From the NCBI GenBank assembly GCA_005408345.1, contig SEMN01001249.1, positions 1 to 64,000 on the forward strand: a DNA stretch of 64,000 bases, in the 5' to 3' direction. A program made the translations under genes and the position numbers. Positions 34,796 to 47,274 of this stretch are shown here, in pieces; the stretch's first letter is position 1, and each line of letters starts with the position of its first letter. The notes under the pieces were generated by a model that was not told where the DNA came from, did not search any database, and worked only from the letters and a program-made list of their open reading frames with translations. This DNA is from Macquaria australasica. Taxonomy: Eukaryota; Chordata; Actinopteri; Centrarchiformes; Percichthyidae.

Positions 34796-37700
34796 TCAGG
34801 ATTTTCTTCTTACAAATATTTATTGAATTGTTACAGTTTCTCAGTGACAGTAGCAGCGTTTTTCAGCATGCTTACGCACAAAAAGCCAACAGGATTTGCA
34901 TAATTTGGGAGTTTTTAATTCTCTTATTAAAATGTTTTACATCTTTTAATACAGGGATGGTGGGATGCACGTGAACACTTAAGCAAATGTGGATTATTTT
35001 GAAACCAGCGATACAGTTCTTCCCAGGAGGTTTAAGGACTTTAATCCTCTGCAGTGCACTAGACTGTCTACAGTCAGACGCCCTCTCACTTCTGCTGCCC
35101 GTTTTATTCCACTAAGTCTCTTTGTGTGACACGTGTCACGTTTAATTTGAGTAAATGCAATTGTAATTGAGAGGCACTCCCCTTCACCTTCTCTAATGGT
35201 GCTGCACGTTTTTCTTCTGTCTTCTCTGCTGAAAGTGAAGTGAAAAGCCTCTGCGATGATTTCAAAGACAACTTCTTCCCCCGTGAGGTTTTTGAAGAGA
35301 TATTTGGGAGTTTTGGGAGATGAAAAAAGACAGTTTGTTATTTCAAGACAATTTTTTTCCAAGCGAAGATGTCAACATTTATACAACGGGAAACTTTTTC
35401 AATATGACACAAACATGAAGGCACTGAAGAGCACTATGTTTCCTACGGGCACGGTGGGTCTTCTTTTTAAAGTACTGAATATGGACTTCCAATGTCGACA
35501 CTGATTATTAAGAATTTAAATATCTGTTACCTGATTTATTTGCTTCTTGTGTCACATTTCCGTTAAAACAATCATATAAATTGTGTCTGATTTAGCCTCA
35601 TATATTCATCCCAAAATGTCCTTCCAGTTCACTGTTGATGTTTTTTAACCTCAGCAGACGTTTCAAACATTACAAACACAGTGAGTTTTGTCAAGCTGCA
35701 ACAGAAATCAGGGAGTTTAATGTTCTACACCACGAAGAGAGAATAAGCAATAATGTCAATAAGAAACAAAGAAAATGTCTTTGTTAACACTTTACTTGTT
35801 AATCAGTTACAGGGTGTAACTGAGATTAACCTGCAGAAATAATCTGCTGGGCCCCTGAAACTCCTGTTCCTGCCACTCTGTGCAATATGTAATGTTTCTG
35901 CTCGGCCGGATTGGCTGTGTGGTAAAACATATTATAAGAGTCTGTAACATCGTTAGCTGAAATTGAAACTGTGAGGATTTAAACAGCAACCTGACAGCAG
36001 TTCAAGGTCGGGTAATAAAGCAGGACCCACCTTAAAGCCCTCATTATGTCATATGATATGCTTATGATAGGATATGATAGTGTTGTGTTAATGCTGCATC
36101 TTACAGCATTAGTACTCGACCGGATGTTCTGGATGTTTGAGGACAATACGATTTTATAATTTATCTGTCGGTCGACATGTACACCAATATCACTATAAGC
36201 TAATATCTGTCGATTTATTGCTCTAGCTGACACACAGTGAGACAGGAAGTCATTACAGAAATACATGTGACTAATGTAATGTAAAATATTTATATACACA
36301 AACACTACTGAAACTATTAGGTTATTAGCAGTTTAACTGACTTATCAAACAACAAATCTAAACATTTACTGCTTAAAGTAAAAATGTTAAAGATTCACAA
36401 ATAACTCATGTTTTAAACTAAATCAGAAATAATTGTTAGCTGCAGCTGTTTCTGTATTAAAACCGTTATTTAATACTTTGTGTCCTTTTTGGAAATCTGG
36501 ATGACGTGCTGATGTATCAGCTGTTTTCACCCTGATCAGATATCAGCTGATAAATATCTGATATTCTTTATTTCAAAGTCACATTTTGTGCTGTAACTTT
36601 AAATATTCACATTAATTCCTCTTTGTGTTTGTCACTGCATCACAGTGTGTTAACTTTGCTTTTTCTCCAGGTGAATACTCAGATGAAGTCGTTTGTGGCA
36701 GACGGGTTACATGGATTCATTGTGCTGTGAGTGGTGTCGGTGAAAGGATGTTCAGTGTGATTGATTTTACAGTTGATGCACATTTAGAACAACTGTCATG
36801 TCATTTAACTCTTTGTTCACACTGTCAAAAATATGAAAACAAGTTACTTCAAATATTCTGTTTTCTTTTTCGCTCATTTTATTTAACTAAAGATTTATAT
36901 GTTGATGTTGTTTGAATTACTGTATACAGCAATGCATTATGGGTAAATGGAGCCCAAAAACACAGTTTCTGTTCTGTTCTGAGCATCCAGACCTCGTTTT
37001 CACATGCAAAAATAAAATAAGCTACAGAAACTGCCAATGCAGTGAGATTATTCCACCTGCTCTTTAATGTTAATGTTTGATTCCGTTGTAGTCAAACTGA
37101 CCTGAGAACAGGTGAACTCCTCTCACCTCATTGGCTGAACCTTTTCTTGTTTGAATAAAAATAAGTCTTGAAAGTCGAATGACTTGTTACGGAGATGTGT
37201 TGTGTTGTGTTGTATTAATCGTTCTGTAGAAGCTGACAGTAGAGGCGCTGCAGCAGATATTGTAGACAGAGAATTTTAAAGTTGTCATCACTGAATCGGC
37301 CAATATTAACATTAAGTCTGGTGGGACGGTTGTCTTGTTTATATGCATCTGTAGATGAAGGTTGCCTGTTATAAGTAGCTCTTCTTCCCTTCCTGCTAAC
37401 ATTTCATGAACTTTTAAGTTTAAAAGTTTGTCTCTTATTGACTTTCTAATTTGGACCATGGATGTATAATAAGAACTGGATCCAGCGTCGGAGGCGGAGG
37501 CGGTTTAAGTGTTCGTACTGGCGAGTTGTTGTATTATCCTCTGATTTACAGACGTCTCTTTCTTTCTCTTGGGGTCAGAGTGCGTCATGTGACGACCTGG
37601 AAGTTGTAGTTACACGGTTTGGCCTCTATGTCAACCTGGGTTGAGAGCCTGGCGCTCTTCCTGGGCGCTTGGTTTGGACACAAAGTCCAAAATTCACACT

Positions 37701-37935
37701 TCCTGATTCTTGTCACATGATCCATGCATCCAGCTGTGCTATTGGCTGACAGCCCAGAGTGAGATTCATCAGTCAGTGAGAGGACACACACACACACACA
37801 CACACTGTGTTTGTGTGTCGACACATCGAACCCTGAAGCAGCAGCCGTGTGTCCAGCACATAGACAGGTCCGGGACATGTAGCCTAGCTTAGCACGAAGA
37901 CTGGAAGCAGAGGGAAACTGTTAGCATCGTGCAAA
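34796..37935. other. plekho1 3' UTR candidate and intergenic DNA
   Basis: AT-rich sequence after the plekho1 stop. Conserved-looking exons were not recognised. Short open frames here resemble no family I know. The 3' end of plekho1 cannot be placed without transcripts. A (CA)n/(GT)n stretch lies at 37783-37820. Confidence 0.5.
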
Positions 37936-38057
37936 CGTCAGTTAGCTTAGCATAACCAGATGTTTCCCTCTCATTCTAAACTGTATGAATCCTGCTAACT
38001 GAAGCGCTCCGATGTCTCCGTGTTCGCAGACAGAAATAACAGATTTATCTTTGAGCC
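37936..38057 (+). repeat. Inverted repeat, left arm
   Basis: Runs from GTCAGTTAGCTTAGCATAAC through GTTTCCCTC and CTGAAGCGCTCCGATGTCTC to AGATTTATCTTTGAGCCT. Its near-perfect reverse complement lies at 40478-40593. Words such as TTAGCTTAGCATAA occur in dispersed fish repeats, so this may be a repeat family rather than a one-off inversion. Confidence 0.8.
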
Positions 38058-38372
38058 TCTGAAACCGTCACGTGTGGAAGTTGTGACGCTACAGAGACTT
38101 CCTGTTTACATAGCTGGCTGCTCCTGATTGGACGGCGCTACAGATGTTTCACCATAGAAACGAGTTAGTTGTTTCTTTCTGTTCAGACTCAGGTTTGATG
38201 ACTCAGTCAGGTGTTCATTTTATTTGATTCCCTCCATTTGTACTCAGAGCTCTCTGCTCACGTCACTACTGTCTGATGATGATGATGATGATGATGATTT
38301 TACTCAGTTTGTGACATCATTAGTTGCCACAGTTTTAATTAAATAAAACACTAAGTTTAAGAAATCATTTCT

Positions 38373-38499
38373 TGTGTGAGTGTGTGTGTGTGTGTGTGTG
38401 TGAGTGTGAGTGTGTGTGTGTGTGTGAGTGAGTGTGAGTGTGTGTGTGTGTGTGAGTGTGTGTGTGTGTGTGTGAGTGTGTGTGTGTGTGTGAGTGAGT
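38373..38499. repeat. (GT)n/GTGA microsatellite at the gap edge
   Basis: TGTGTGTGAGTG-type sequence runs straight into the N block. It probably caused the assembly break. Confidence 0.95.
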
Positions 38500-39193
38500 N
38501 NNNNNNNNNNNNNNNNNNNNNNNNNNNNNNNNNNNNNNNNNNNNNNNNNNNNNNNNNNNNNNNNNNNNNNNNNNNNNNNNNNNNNNNNNNNNNNNNNNNN
38601 NNNNNNNNNNNNNNNNNNNNNNNNNNNNNNNNNNNNNNNNNNNNNNNNNNNNNNNNNNNNNNNNNNNNNNNNNNNNNNNNNNNNNNNNNNNNNNNNNNNN
38701 NNNNNNNNNNNNNNNNNNNNNNNNNNNNNNNNNNNNNNNNNNNNNNNNNNNNNNNNNNNNNNNNNNNNNNNNNNNNNNNNNNNNNNNNNNNNNNNNNNNN
38801 NNNNNNNNNNNNNNNNNNNNNNNNNNNNNNNNNNNNNNNNNNNNNNNNNNNNNNNNNNNNNNNNNNNNNNNNNNNNNNNNNNNNNNNNNNNNNNNNNNNN
38901 NNNNNNNNNNNNNNNNNNNNNNNNNNNNNNNNNNNNNNNNNNNNNNNNNNNNNNNNNNNNNNNNNNNNNNNNNNNNNNNNNNNNNNNNNNNNNNNNNNNN
39001 NNNNNNNNNNNNNNNNNNNNNNNNNNNNNNNNNNNNNNNNNNNNNNNNNNNNNNNNNNNNNNNNNNNNNNNNNNNNNNNNNNNNNNNNNNNNNNNNNNNN
39101 NNNNNNNNNNNNNNNNNNNNNNNNNNNNNNNNNNNNNNNNNNNNNNNNNNNNNNNNNNNNNNNNNNNNNNNNNNNNNNNNNNNNNNNNNNNNN
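38500..39193. other. Assembly gap (694 N)
   Basis: Unknown bases. Frames drawn across it mean nothing. The true length may differ. Confidence 0.99.
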
Positions 39194-39345
39194 GCTAACC
39201 ACACAGTTCTTCTTGACTTTGCAAATGTTAATGGACCAAATTGATTGAGTCATTTCAGAGGTTTTTTTACTTTGATCGCTAACTAGCATGCTAACCCAGG
39301 AGTGAGTTCATCAATGCAGATGTGTCCACATGGAGAATCGGTATC

Positions 39346-39722
39346 CACATGTGGAGAGGATGAGGATGAGGAGAGGATGAGGAGAAGATGAGGAGAGGAT
39401 GAGGAGAGGATGAGGATGAGGAGAGGATGAGGAGAGGAGAGGATGAGGATGAGGAGAGGATGAGGAGAAGATGAGGATGAGGAGAGGATGAGGAGAGGAT
39501 GAGGATGAGGAGAGGATGAGGATGAGGATGAGGAAAGGATGAGGAGAGGATGAGGATGAGGAGAGGATGAGGAGAGGATGAGGATGAGGAAAGGATGAGG
39601 AGAGGATGAGGAGAGGATGAGGAGAGGATGAGGATGAGGAGAGGATGAGGAGAGGATGAGGATGAGGAAAGGATGAGGATGAGGAGAGGATGAGGATGAG
39701 GAGAGGATGAGGAGAGGGAAGG
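39346..39722. repeat. GAGGATGAG purine minisatellite
   Basis: Tandem GAGGATGAGGAGAG units with no pyrimidine other than the T of GAT. The minus strand reads as Ser/His/Pro-Leu repeats, which I treat as an artefact. A (CA)n run follows at 39832-39888. Confidence 0.95.
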
Positions 39723-39829
39723 TGAAGGAGGGATGAAACGAGGAAGGATAAAAGGAATAAATGAGGTCGAGGTTTTGAACAGACGCTGCAGGGCTCTGAG
39801 TCACAATGAACACATATATACCATCCCCC

Positions 39830-39891
<62 letters not shown>

Positions 39892-40372
39892 CTCCTCTAT
39901 AATCCCTGTTTTAAACGAGAACAAACGGTAACACTGACCTGGTACACACCGGACCTCTGAGTGAGGGTGTGTGTTAATAAAACATTTAATACCCCCCCCA
40001 CACACACACACACACACACTAAGAGAAGCATCAGACATTGGGCGAGCGAGCATGATGACACACATGGAGAGAGAGAATCAGGGTAAATAATTTACTGGAC
40101 TCTGATGTGAGCACGAATCAGCCAATCACAATCACTGTTTTTATCTCAGTAAATAACCCAGTTTACACACACACACACACACACAACAGATGTACAACAG
40201 ATCCGTTTAAAGGTTTATCAGAGACCAGAACACTGCAGACAGATTTTACAGGATGAGTTAGTCACTCAGAGACGAGCATGAAATGATTTATGTTCAAGTT
40301 TTGGTGCTTTGAATAGCTGCGGCAGCTGAGAGAAGTTGTTTTGAGTCGTGTTTTCCAAAGTTACAGAAACTC

Positions 40373-40477
40373 AATTCAATTCAATTCAGTTTTATTTATA
40401 TAGCGTCGTATTATAACAGAGTTATCTCAGGGCTCTTTTCATATAGAGCAGGTCCAGAGACAGTTCCCACCATGAGC
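40373..40477. repeat. Dispersed repeat fragment (TTTTATTTATATAGC family)
   Basis: CAATTCAATTCAATTCAGTT, then TTTATTTATATAGCG and CTTTTCATATAGAGCAGGTC, is the start of a very common fish interspersed repeat as I remember it. It directly abuts the right arm of the inverted repeat. Confidence 0.65.
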
Positions 40478-40593
40478 AGGCTAAAAGATAAATCTGTGTT
40501 ATTGCTGTTACACGGAGACATCGGAGCGCTTCAGTTAGCAGGATTCATAGTTTAGAATGAGGGAAACATCTGGTTATGCTAAGCTAACTGACG
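40478..40593 (-). repeat. Inverted repeat, right arm
   Basis: Reads AGGCTAAAAGATAAATCTG to GCTAAGCTAACTGACG, the reverse complement of 37936-38057 with a few small indels. The two arms are separated by about 2.4 kb that includes the assembly gap. Confidence 0.8.
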
Positions 40594-40665
40594 CTATTTA
40601 CTCATGTTGTGTTATTTTAGTGAAATGTGAATTAAACTCTTCCAGACTGACGTCATTAAAACAAG

Positions 40666-40700
<35 letters not shown>

Positions 40701-42540
40701 CTCAGGGGACGTCTGTCAGACAGGAAGCTCTCTGGGGAGGCTGGGGGGGGGGTAGTGGGTGTGTGTTTGGTCACAGCTGTTCCGTCCATTAAAGGACAAT
40801 TTACCAGTTTGATGTGTTTAAATGTGAGTGGAGGAGGAGACGAAGAAAGACGAGGAGGAGGAGGGTCAGAGGTCAAAGGGTGCTTCCTGTTTCCTTCTCG
40901 TTTCCTCTCCTTGCTCACTTGTCTCCTAACAGGAAGTCTGGAAAACATTTTAATCAGGTGGAATAATGAGTTCAGTCGTCTTATGAGTTTTGTAAAAGTG
41001 AAACCAACAGTTAAATTAACTGAACTTTAGAAAACAAGTTCAAAATATTAAATTAAATCAATAACTGCTTTCATTTACATTTTGTTTAACGTGAAGAAGA
41101 AGAAGAAGCTGTTGGAGACTCTTTGTTCTCCAGAGAGCTTTGACCCCAAAACAGTGCATGCTGGGAAGTCTGTTAATGTGATTATGTTTCTTTAAAAACT
41201 TAATTCAACTTTTCAAGTCAAAAGACTTCAGAACAACTTGTGTTTATAATTAAATCTATAAATATTACATTGAATGAACTAATAAAACTTTTATATTGAT
41301 TCTATATTTACATTTCAGGAAACACGGAGGATTTACAGGATTATTTCTAAACTTTACTTTATGATTGTGATAGTCCACATGAAGAGGACCAATCAGACGC
41401 GTGTGTCCAACAGCCAATCAGAGAGGGTTTTAATGGATGTGGGGAAGGAGAGGAGGATTCAGAAGAAGGAAACAAAGATAAAGTTGGTTAAATGTTGACA
41501 TTTCAAACTGTTCTGTCTTTTATTAAATATGTATTTTATTTTTATTTGTTTCAATAAAGAAATACTAAAACTCAAATAAAGTGAATAGAGTTTGGTGTGT
41601 TGCAGTCAGAGTTCAGTTCATGAACAGCAGAAAGACAACAGCGCCATCTAAAGGACAGACGGAGCACACACGCACGCACGCACGCACAAAGCAGGAAAAT
41701 GACCAGATGAAAACAAATAATATATATTTTTATGTTTTATTCTTTTCTTTTAGTTTTATGTATTTTTAATGTCAGTCTTAAGTGATTCATTGTGCTGTTT
41801 GAATTATATATAAAATATAAATGAGTTGTTACATGTTGTGAAGATGTTTTATGATGTTTATGAGTCAGTTTCAATGTGTTTTTAAGGGAAAATCCAAAAA
41901 GTTTTATGTCACTGATTTGACACTAAAGTCAGACTCACAAAGTCCACATCCTGTACAACTCCAGATACTTCATATAGATAATCGCTCTATAATATATAAT
42001 ATTATTATATAATATGTATGGTTCATATTGTCATCATTATGGGTGAAGATCACATTTATCCATGTAAACAGAAAATAATCCAGAAATGAGTTGAAGACTC
42101 ACGGATACATTAAAGTACTGTCAGTGTTTTCAATGCAGAGTATTTGTACAGCGTGGTGTTAGTACTTTTACTGCAGTAAAGGATCTGAATACTTCCTCCT
42201 CCTCCTCCTCCTCCTCCATTAGAAGCGTCTCATGTTTTATTGATGTTTATCAGCAGATGGAAGCCAAGTGTGTGTGTGTTGCCCCGCGGCATTATGGGTC
42301 ACATTTCAGTTTGTTGTTTTCAGTTTTTAGCTTCTTCACCCTCAGTTTATTATATTAACATTATATTGATTTATTATATATTACAGAGCTGAAACGATTT
42401 ATTGATTAGTCGATCAACAGAAAATCAATCAGCAACTGTTGTCATAATTGTTAGTTTTTCTTTGTCTTATTAGCAGTGAAGGAGGAAGTACTCAGTCTTT
42501 ACTGCAGTAAAAGTACTAATACCACAGTGTACAAATACTG
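40594..42540. other. Intergenic region, no gene recognised
   Basis: Contains a (GT)n run (40671-40698), a G-run (40744-40751), ACGC repeats (41669-41688) and AT-rich sequence. 42385-42470 has dispersed-repeat words (GATTAGTCGATCAACAGAAA). No exon seen. Confidence 0.5.
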
Positions 42541-42544
42541 TGTT

Positions 42545-43172
42545 CCTTCAGTAACAGTGTGAGTACTCAGTAACAGTGTGAGTACTCAGTAACAGTGTGA
42601 GTACTCAGTAAGTGTGAGTACTCAGTAACAGTGTGAGTACTCAGTAACTGTGTGAGTGTACTCAGTAACAGTGTGAGTACTCAGTAACAGTGTGTGAGTG
42701 TACTCAGTGTGTGAGTGTACTCAGTGTGTGAGTACTCAGTAACAGTGTGAGTACTCAGTAACTGTGTGAGTGTACTCAGTAAGTGTGAGTGTACTCAGTA
42801 ACAGTGAGTACTCAGTAACAGTGTGAGTACTCAGTAAGTGTGAGTACTCAGTAACAGTGTGAGTACTCAGTAACTGTGTGAGTGTACTCAGTAACAGTGT
42901 GAGTGTACTCAGTAACAGTGTGTGTACTCAGTGTGTGAGTGTATTGTGTGTGAGTACTCAGTAACAGTGTGAGTACTCAGTAACAGAGTGTGAGTACTCA
43001 GTAACAGAGTGTGAGTACTCAGTAACAGAGTGAGAGTACTCAGTAACAGAGTGAGTGTACTCAGTAACAGTGTGAGTACTCAGTAACAGTGTACTCAGTA
43101 ACAGAGTGTGAGTACTCAGTAACAGTGTGAGTACTCAGTAACAGTGTGAGTACTCAGTAAAGTGTAGTGTTG
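42545..43172. repeat. Minisatellite of GTGTGAGTACTCAGTAACA units
   Basis: About thirty imperfect copies of an 18-19 bp unit containing the palindrome GAGTACTC. Variants shorten it (GTGAGTGTACTCAGT) or swap the spacer (AACAGAGT). It seems to have grown from the end of an AAGTACTCAGT-type dispersed repeat starting at 42480. Confidence 0.92.
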
Positions 43173-46100
43173 AGTATTACAGCAGTAAATGTTCTATCTG
43201 ATCTCATTAGATGATTCTTCCTCATCGTTCATGGAAAAGCAGGATTTTACTGTTGGAGCTCGTTTTCAACTAGTTTGTATCTAATGATTCATTCTGGATT
43301 CCTCTGCTGATTCTTTTCTCCATTCATCCATTGATTGATTGATTGATTGATTGATCACAATGATCCAGAGCCCAAAGTGACACCTTCACAACCAACAGTC
43401 CAAACCTCAACATTATTAACATTAACATTATTAACATCACTCAAAGGTAAAGCAGCAGATCTTGACCCTGACTCAGAGGAACTCGCCTGCGAAGATGAAC
43501 AGGAAGCTGCAGGCTGTTGGTTCCACTCTTCAGGTGAACTCAGGCATCAGGAAACTGCTCCTCGCACACGGAGACGGCCTGACCAGGTGCTCACCTGTGA
43601 GCTCCGTTCTCTATATTTCGGTTTAGTTTTGTTCATGTGGCTCAATTCTCACCTTAAAATATGAACTTTATGGGATGAATTCAGGTGGGTTTTTTCCAGT
43701 CAGTCATATTTTGTGTTGGAGCAAAGTTTCTTTTAAACCAGGTGAGTCTGTGCCAGTAGCGTGCAGAGTCTGCTAATGATTTTAAAACACAACTCCTTTT
43801 CCTTTTATATTTTTTTAATTCAAAACCCCTCAATATGTTTTGTTACACCACACAAAAAGTCAAACACAATTCTCCCCACAGACAGGATGATGGAGGGAAA
43901 GTAACAGCCGGGGTCAAAGGTCAAAGATGTGGGTCAACTATCACCTCGCTGCAGACACAAAAAACATCTGTAAAATGATTTAATTCATTAAAAAACAAAA
44001 CTGAGCTGAGAGTCTATTTACAATATTGCCTTAAAAACCAGTTAAAACTGACAGACGTGACCTTTGACCTCTACACTCTTAAAACAACACGCCAGAGTCT
44101 GCTTCATGACGCTTTTATTGAAGATTCAGGGACGTGTTCATTAGTATCTCTGACGGGAATCAAACCCACAGGACGAGAACTTACGAATGTTAACAGTCAA
44201 CCAGCTAACGGTGACGACGGATCTTAAAATTGGTTGGTTCTTGTTTTAGTTCAGTGTCTTCACGTCTCGTCAGTCACAATTACGACTGGAAAACTTTTCT
44301 GAAAGCTCTGATGAAGTGTCTCTCTTATCGTGACGTGAAAGTGGGACTGTTCATTGCTAACATTTGTCACGTGTGACGTGAACGCAGAGAACTCATCTGA
44401 TCGCAGCCTCAGTCTTTTGTTCCCATGATCCTCTTCTGTCAGAGCAGACACGGGAAGGTCATTTTTAAGAGTGTAAATGAGAGAAAAGCTAAAACTTTAC
44501 TGCAGTTTAGTTAAACGTCAGAGTTCTGCTGCTTCACAGGAACAAACCGACTCATCGTGAGAGAAGAAATGTAAAAATGCTCCTGTTTTTCTACACGTTT
44601 TGGACATTTTTATGCCTGTGTTATAATCATTTTTTGTACTTTTTCATTATCAATTTATTTGATTATGTATAATCGTATTAAATGAATTATTTCCTGCCAT
44701 GTCAGGTTTGGTCCTGTTTAATGCAGCAAAGTAAAACGTAAAAAGTTGCTGCTCGTGTGGCTGCAGAATCCGACGCAGAGCAGTGACACCTGAATCAGAC
44801 ACGACAGATGTGTCCAGCCTCAGGCTCCGCCTCCATCATAGACTGAATCCTTTGTAACGGGTCAACAAAATCCACTGCACACCTGTCACTGTAATGCTGC
44901 GTTCAGGTGATCTTTGCCAGCTCGTTAAGTCAGAAGCTCTTCACAGGAAGTCGACCAATGAAAAGGCCCCTCAGGACGTCAGATAGAAACCTGCAGCTCG
45001 GACGATGTTCATCAGTAACTGGAGGCTAATAACAACCACAATTACATCTAATAAGCATTATTATATATATTACACTTGCTCGTTAAATTTAAACCTTTAG
45101 CACTGATTCCATTGTTTATCTTGGAAACATTCTAATCAGGACAAGTTTGTTTTTCTTTATTTCAGTTTGTTTCAGTAAATTTGAGTTTTTAAAAACTTGA
45201 CAGAAGTTTTTTTTCTTGGACATTTGAATTTCTGTCTACCTGCTGGTAAACGTTTCTCACTCAAGGAGCACCTGAACGCACCACAGGTGTTGGTCTATGT
45301 GAAGGTAAAGTGCAGGTTCGGTTGGAGGAGGCGGAGCCTGAAGCGTGACACGGCGGCGGTCTGAACATCGCGAGGGGACGGGCAGTTTGAGGACGAGCCG
45401 CTCGGTTTCACATCAAACTAAAAACATCAGCAGCTGTTCAGGGACAGAAAACAAACACATCAGAACTAATATTTCCTCCCACCCGCCCCCTAATCTTCCC
45501 TGGAAAATCCCTACAATAAATCAAACACACACGGGGAATATTCTGGTATATCTTCAGGTCTACAGCAGGTGAGACGGGGCAGAGGCAGCAGAGTCAATGT
45601 GATCCTGATTCTTCCAGTTCAGAGAGTCTGTCAGACTAAAGGGTTCAAACGTGACGGTGAAGATCCTGAAAGATGTGGCGTCCCTGATTGGGTGTTAGAG
45701 CGCTCCTCTCCTGTTAGAGTCCAGAATCAGATATGGCTGCAGGAGGAACTGGTTCCTGGTCCCCCGCGACACCTGAACGATTCTTTTTAAAGGTGTGGAT
45801 CAGGTTGGATGTGGACTGTGGGTCCAGTCTGACAGACGGAGTGATATGCTGAAGGCCCAGAGACCGGCCTGCTCTCCTGAGAACGCTCCTGCTGAAGGTC
45901 AAACAGTAAAGACTTGAGGAGGAGAAGCAAGCTCCTGATTGACAGGTGAGGTTTCACTTGCAGGTTCAACTCCACGTTTGTGCGCTCAGGACGGATCGAG
46001 ACTTTGGGGGTTTTGAAGCTCCACTGGAGGTTTGGACGGCAGTTTCAGCTTGTAGAAAGCAAACAAATAAAAACCGGTGCAGAATACAAGACTTTCAAGA

Positions 46101-47274
46101 TGCTCTGAGTCATGTTGACGTGAGGGTTCACAAGCTACACAACTGATCTCAGAGCTGGCTTACTGATTAAAGGATGACTCCAAGACCGGATCAATCGATC
46201 CTGATTCAGCACAAACATGTGAGGTGTCCTTGTGGGGGGGAGAACTCTGCCTGTTTGTCCTGGGGTGAAAGCTGTCAATCAAACTTTGGTGTGGACTAAA
46301 CAGCTGGACTGAGACTGTCTGAAAGGAGGGTCTCAGTCCAGCTTCCAGGTTCCAAGTGGACTCTGGTGGTTCTTTGTGGTCTGAAAGGAAACAGACCAAC
46401 CATATCCTTTAATGACAGCATGAAGCATGAATTTAGAACTACCGCTCAATCATCTGCTGATCAATAAGAGTTCAGAGAGCGATCTCCTGATTGGTATTAG
46501 CAATGTTTAGCAGGTATTTACGAGATCATTTGGTAACTATTCACAGGACCACACACACGGACCAATCAGAAACAGAGAAATGAGGAGTTAGAAGCGGCCG
46601 TGTGCTTGAGGATTTCAGCAGTTTGTATCTGGGAAAGACAGATCAACAGAAGTCTTGCAGTCTGAACAGGACTTCAGCAGAAACCCCGTCAGGAGGCTCA
46701 CCAGCTGTTGGGTTCATGTCCAGTCCCTGAAGGTGAAAACACACCTGAAGTATTCTGCGCTTCAATCATCGACATCTGCTCCGGTGCAGGAGAGGAAGTG
46801 ACATCATTCTGGATTCTGGTTTTCACACCGTTGTGCTAACAGGAAGTCAGTCCACAGCAGGACGGGGTTTAGTTTCAGCTGGTAAATCTGCTGCCAGACT
46901 TCAGTCATCCAGGGAGACGTTCAGGATCAGAGGTCAGGGTGTGGAGAGGAGGCGGACTTACAGGACAGACAGAAACTTTGATCCTGATCCAGGTTTTAAA
47001 GGGAAAGGTGTGGAGTCTTCAGCAGGTGAAGTTCTGATAAAATCTTCTTTCTGTGTACTCTTATATATTATCTAAAAATAAAGACGTGAGATTCTACAAC
47101 AAACTGACACAAACTATCTCGATCACACTGTTCCTGTTGCTGCTGCTGCTGTTGGTGGTGTTGCAGTGTTTGTTGTTGTCTGGCGGAGGTCGGGTCTGGA
47201 GGTCGGGTCCAGAGGTGGACTGAGACGGACAGAAACAGGACAGGACGAAACACAGACCACTATCAGCTGGAGGA
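43173..47274. other. Intergenic region between plekho1 and anp32e
   Basis: 43370-43460 carries a dispersed-repeat word (CCAAAGTGACACCTTCACAA) also seen at 7900 and 56250. An open stretch at 43460-43590 is unrecognised and I do not call it an exon. 44000-47060 shows no coding exon I can name. The anp32e 3' UTR lies on the minus strand just left of 47275. Confidence 0.45.

Noticed and set aside
38357..39289. Frames of 230-310 codons over the N block
   Set aside because: Consist of unknown residues and microsatellite ends.
39283..40065. 260-codon Ser/Pro/His/Leu-rich minus-strand frame
   Set aside because: Translation of the GAGGATGAG tandem repeat and a CA run; no start context or splice support.
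42545..43172. CRISPR-like array
   Set aside because: Units are directly adjacent, with no unique spacers, and the genome is vertebrate.
43347..43664. Possible exon around 43460-43590
   Set aside because: Part of it is dispersed-repeat sequence; two frames are open but neither resembles a protein I know, and there is no partner exon nearby.
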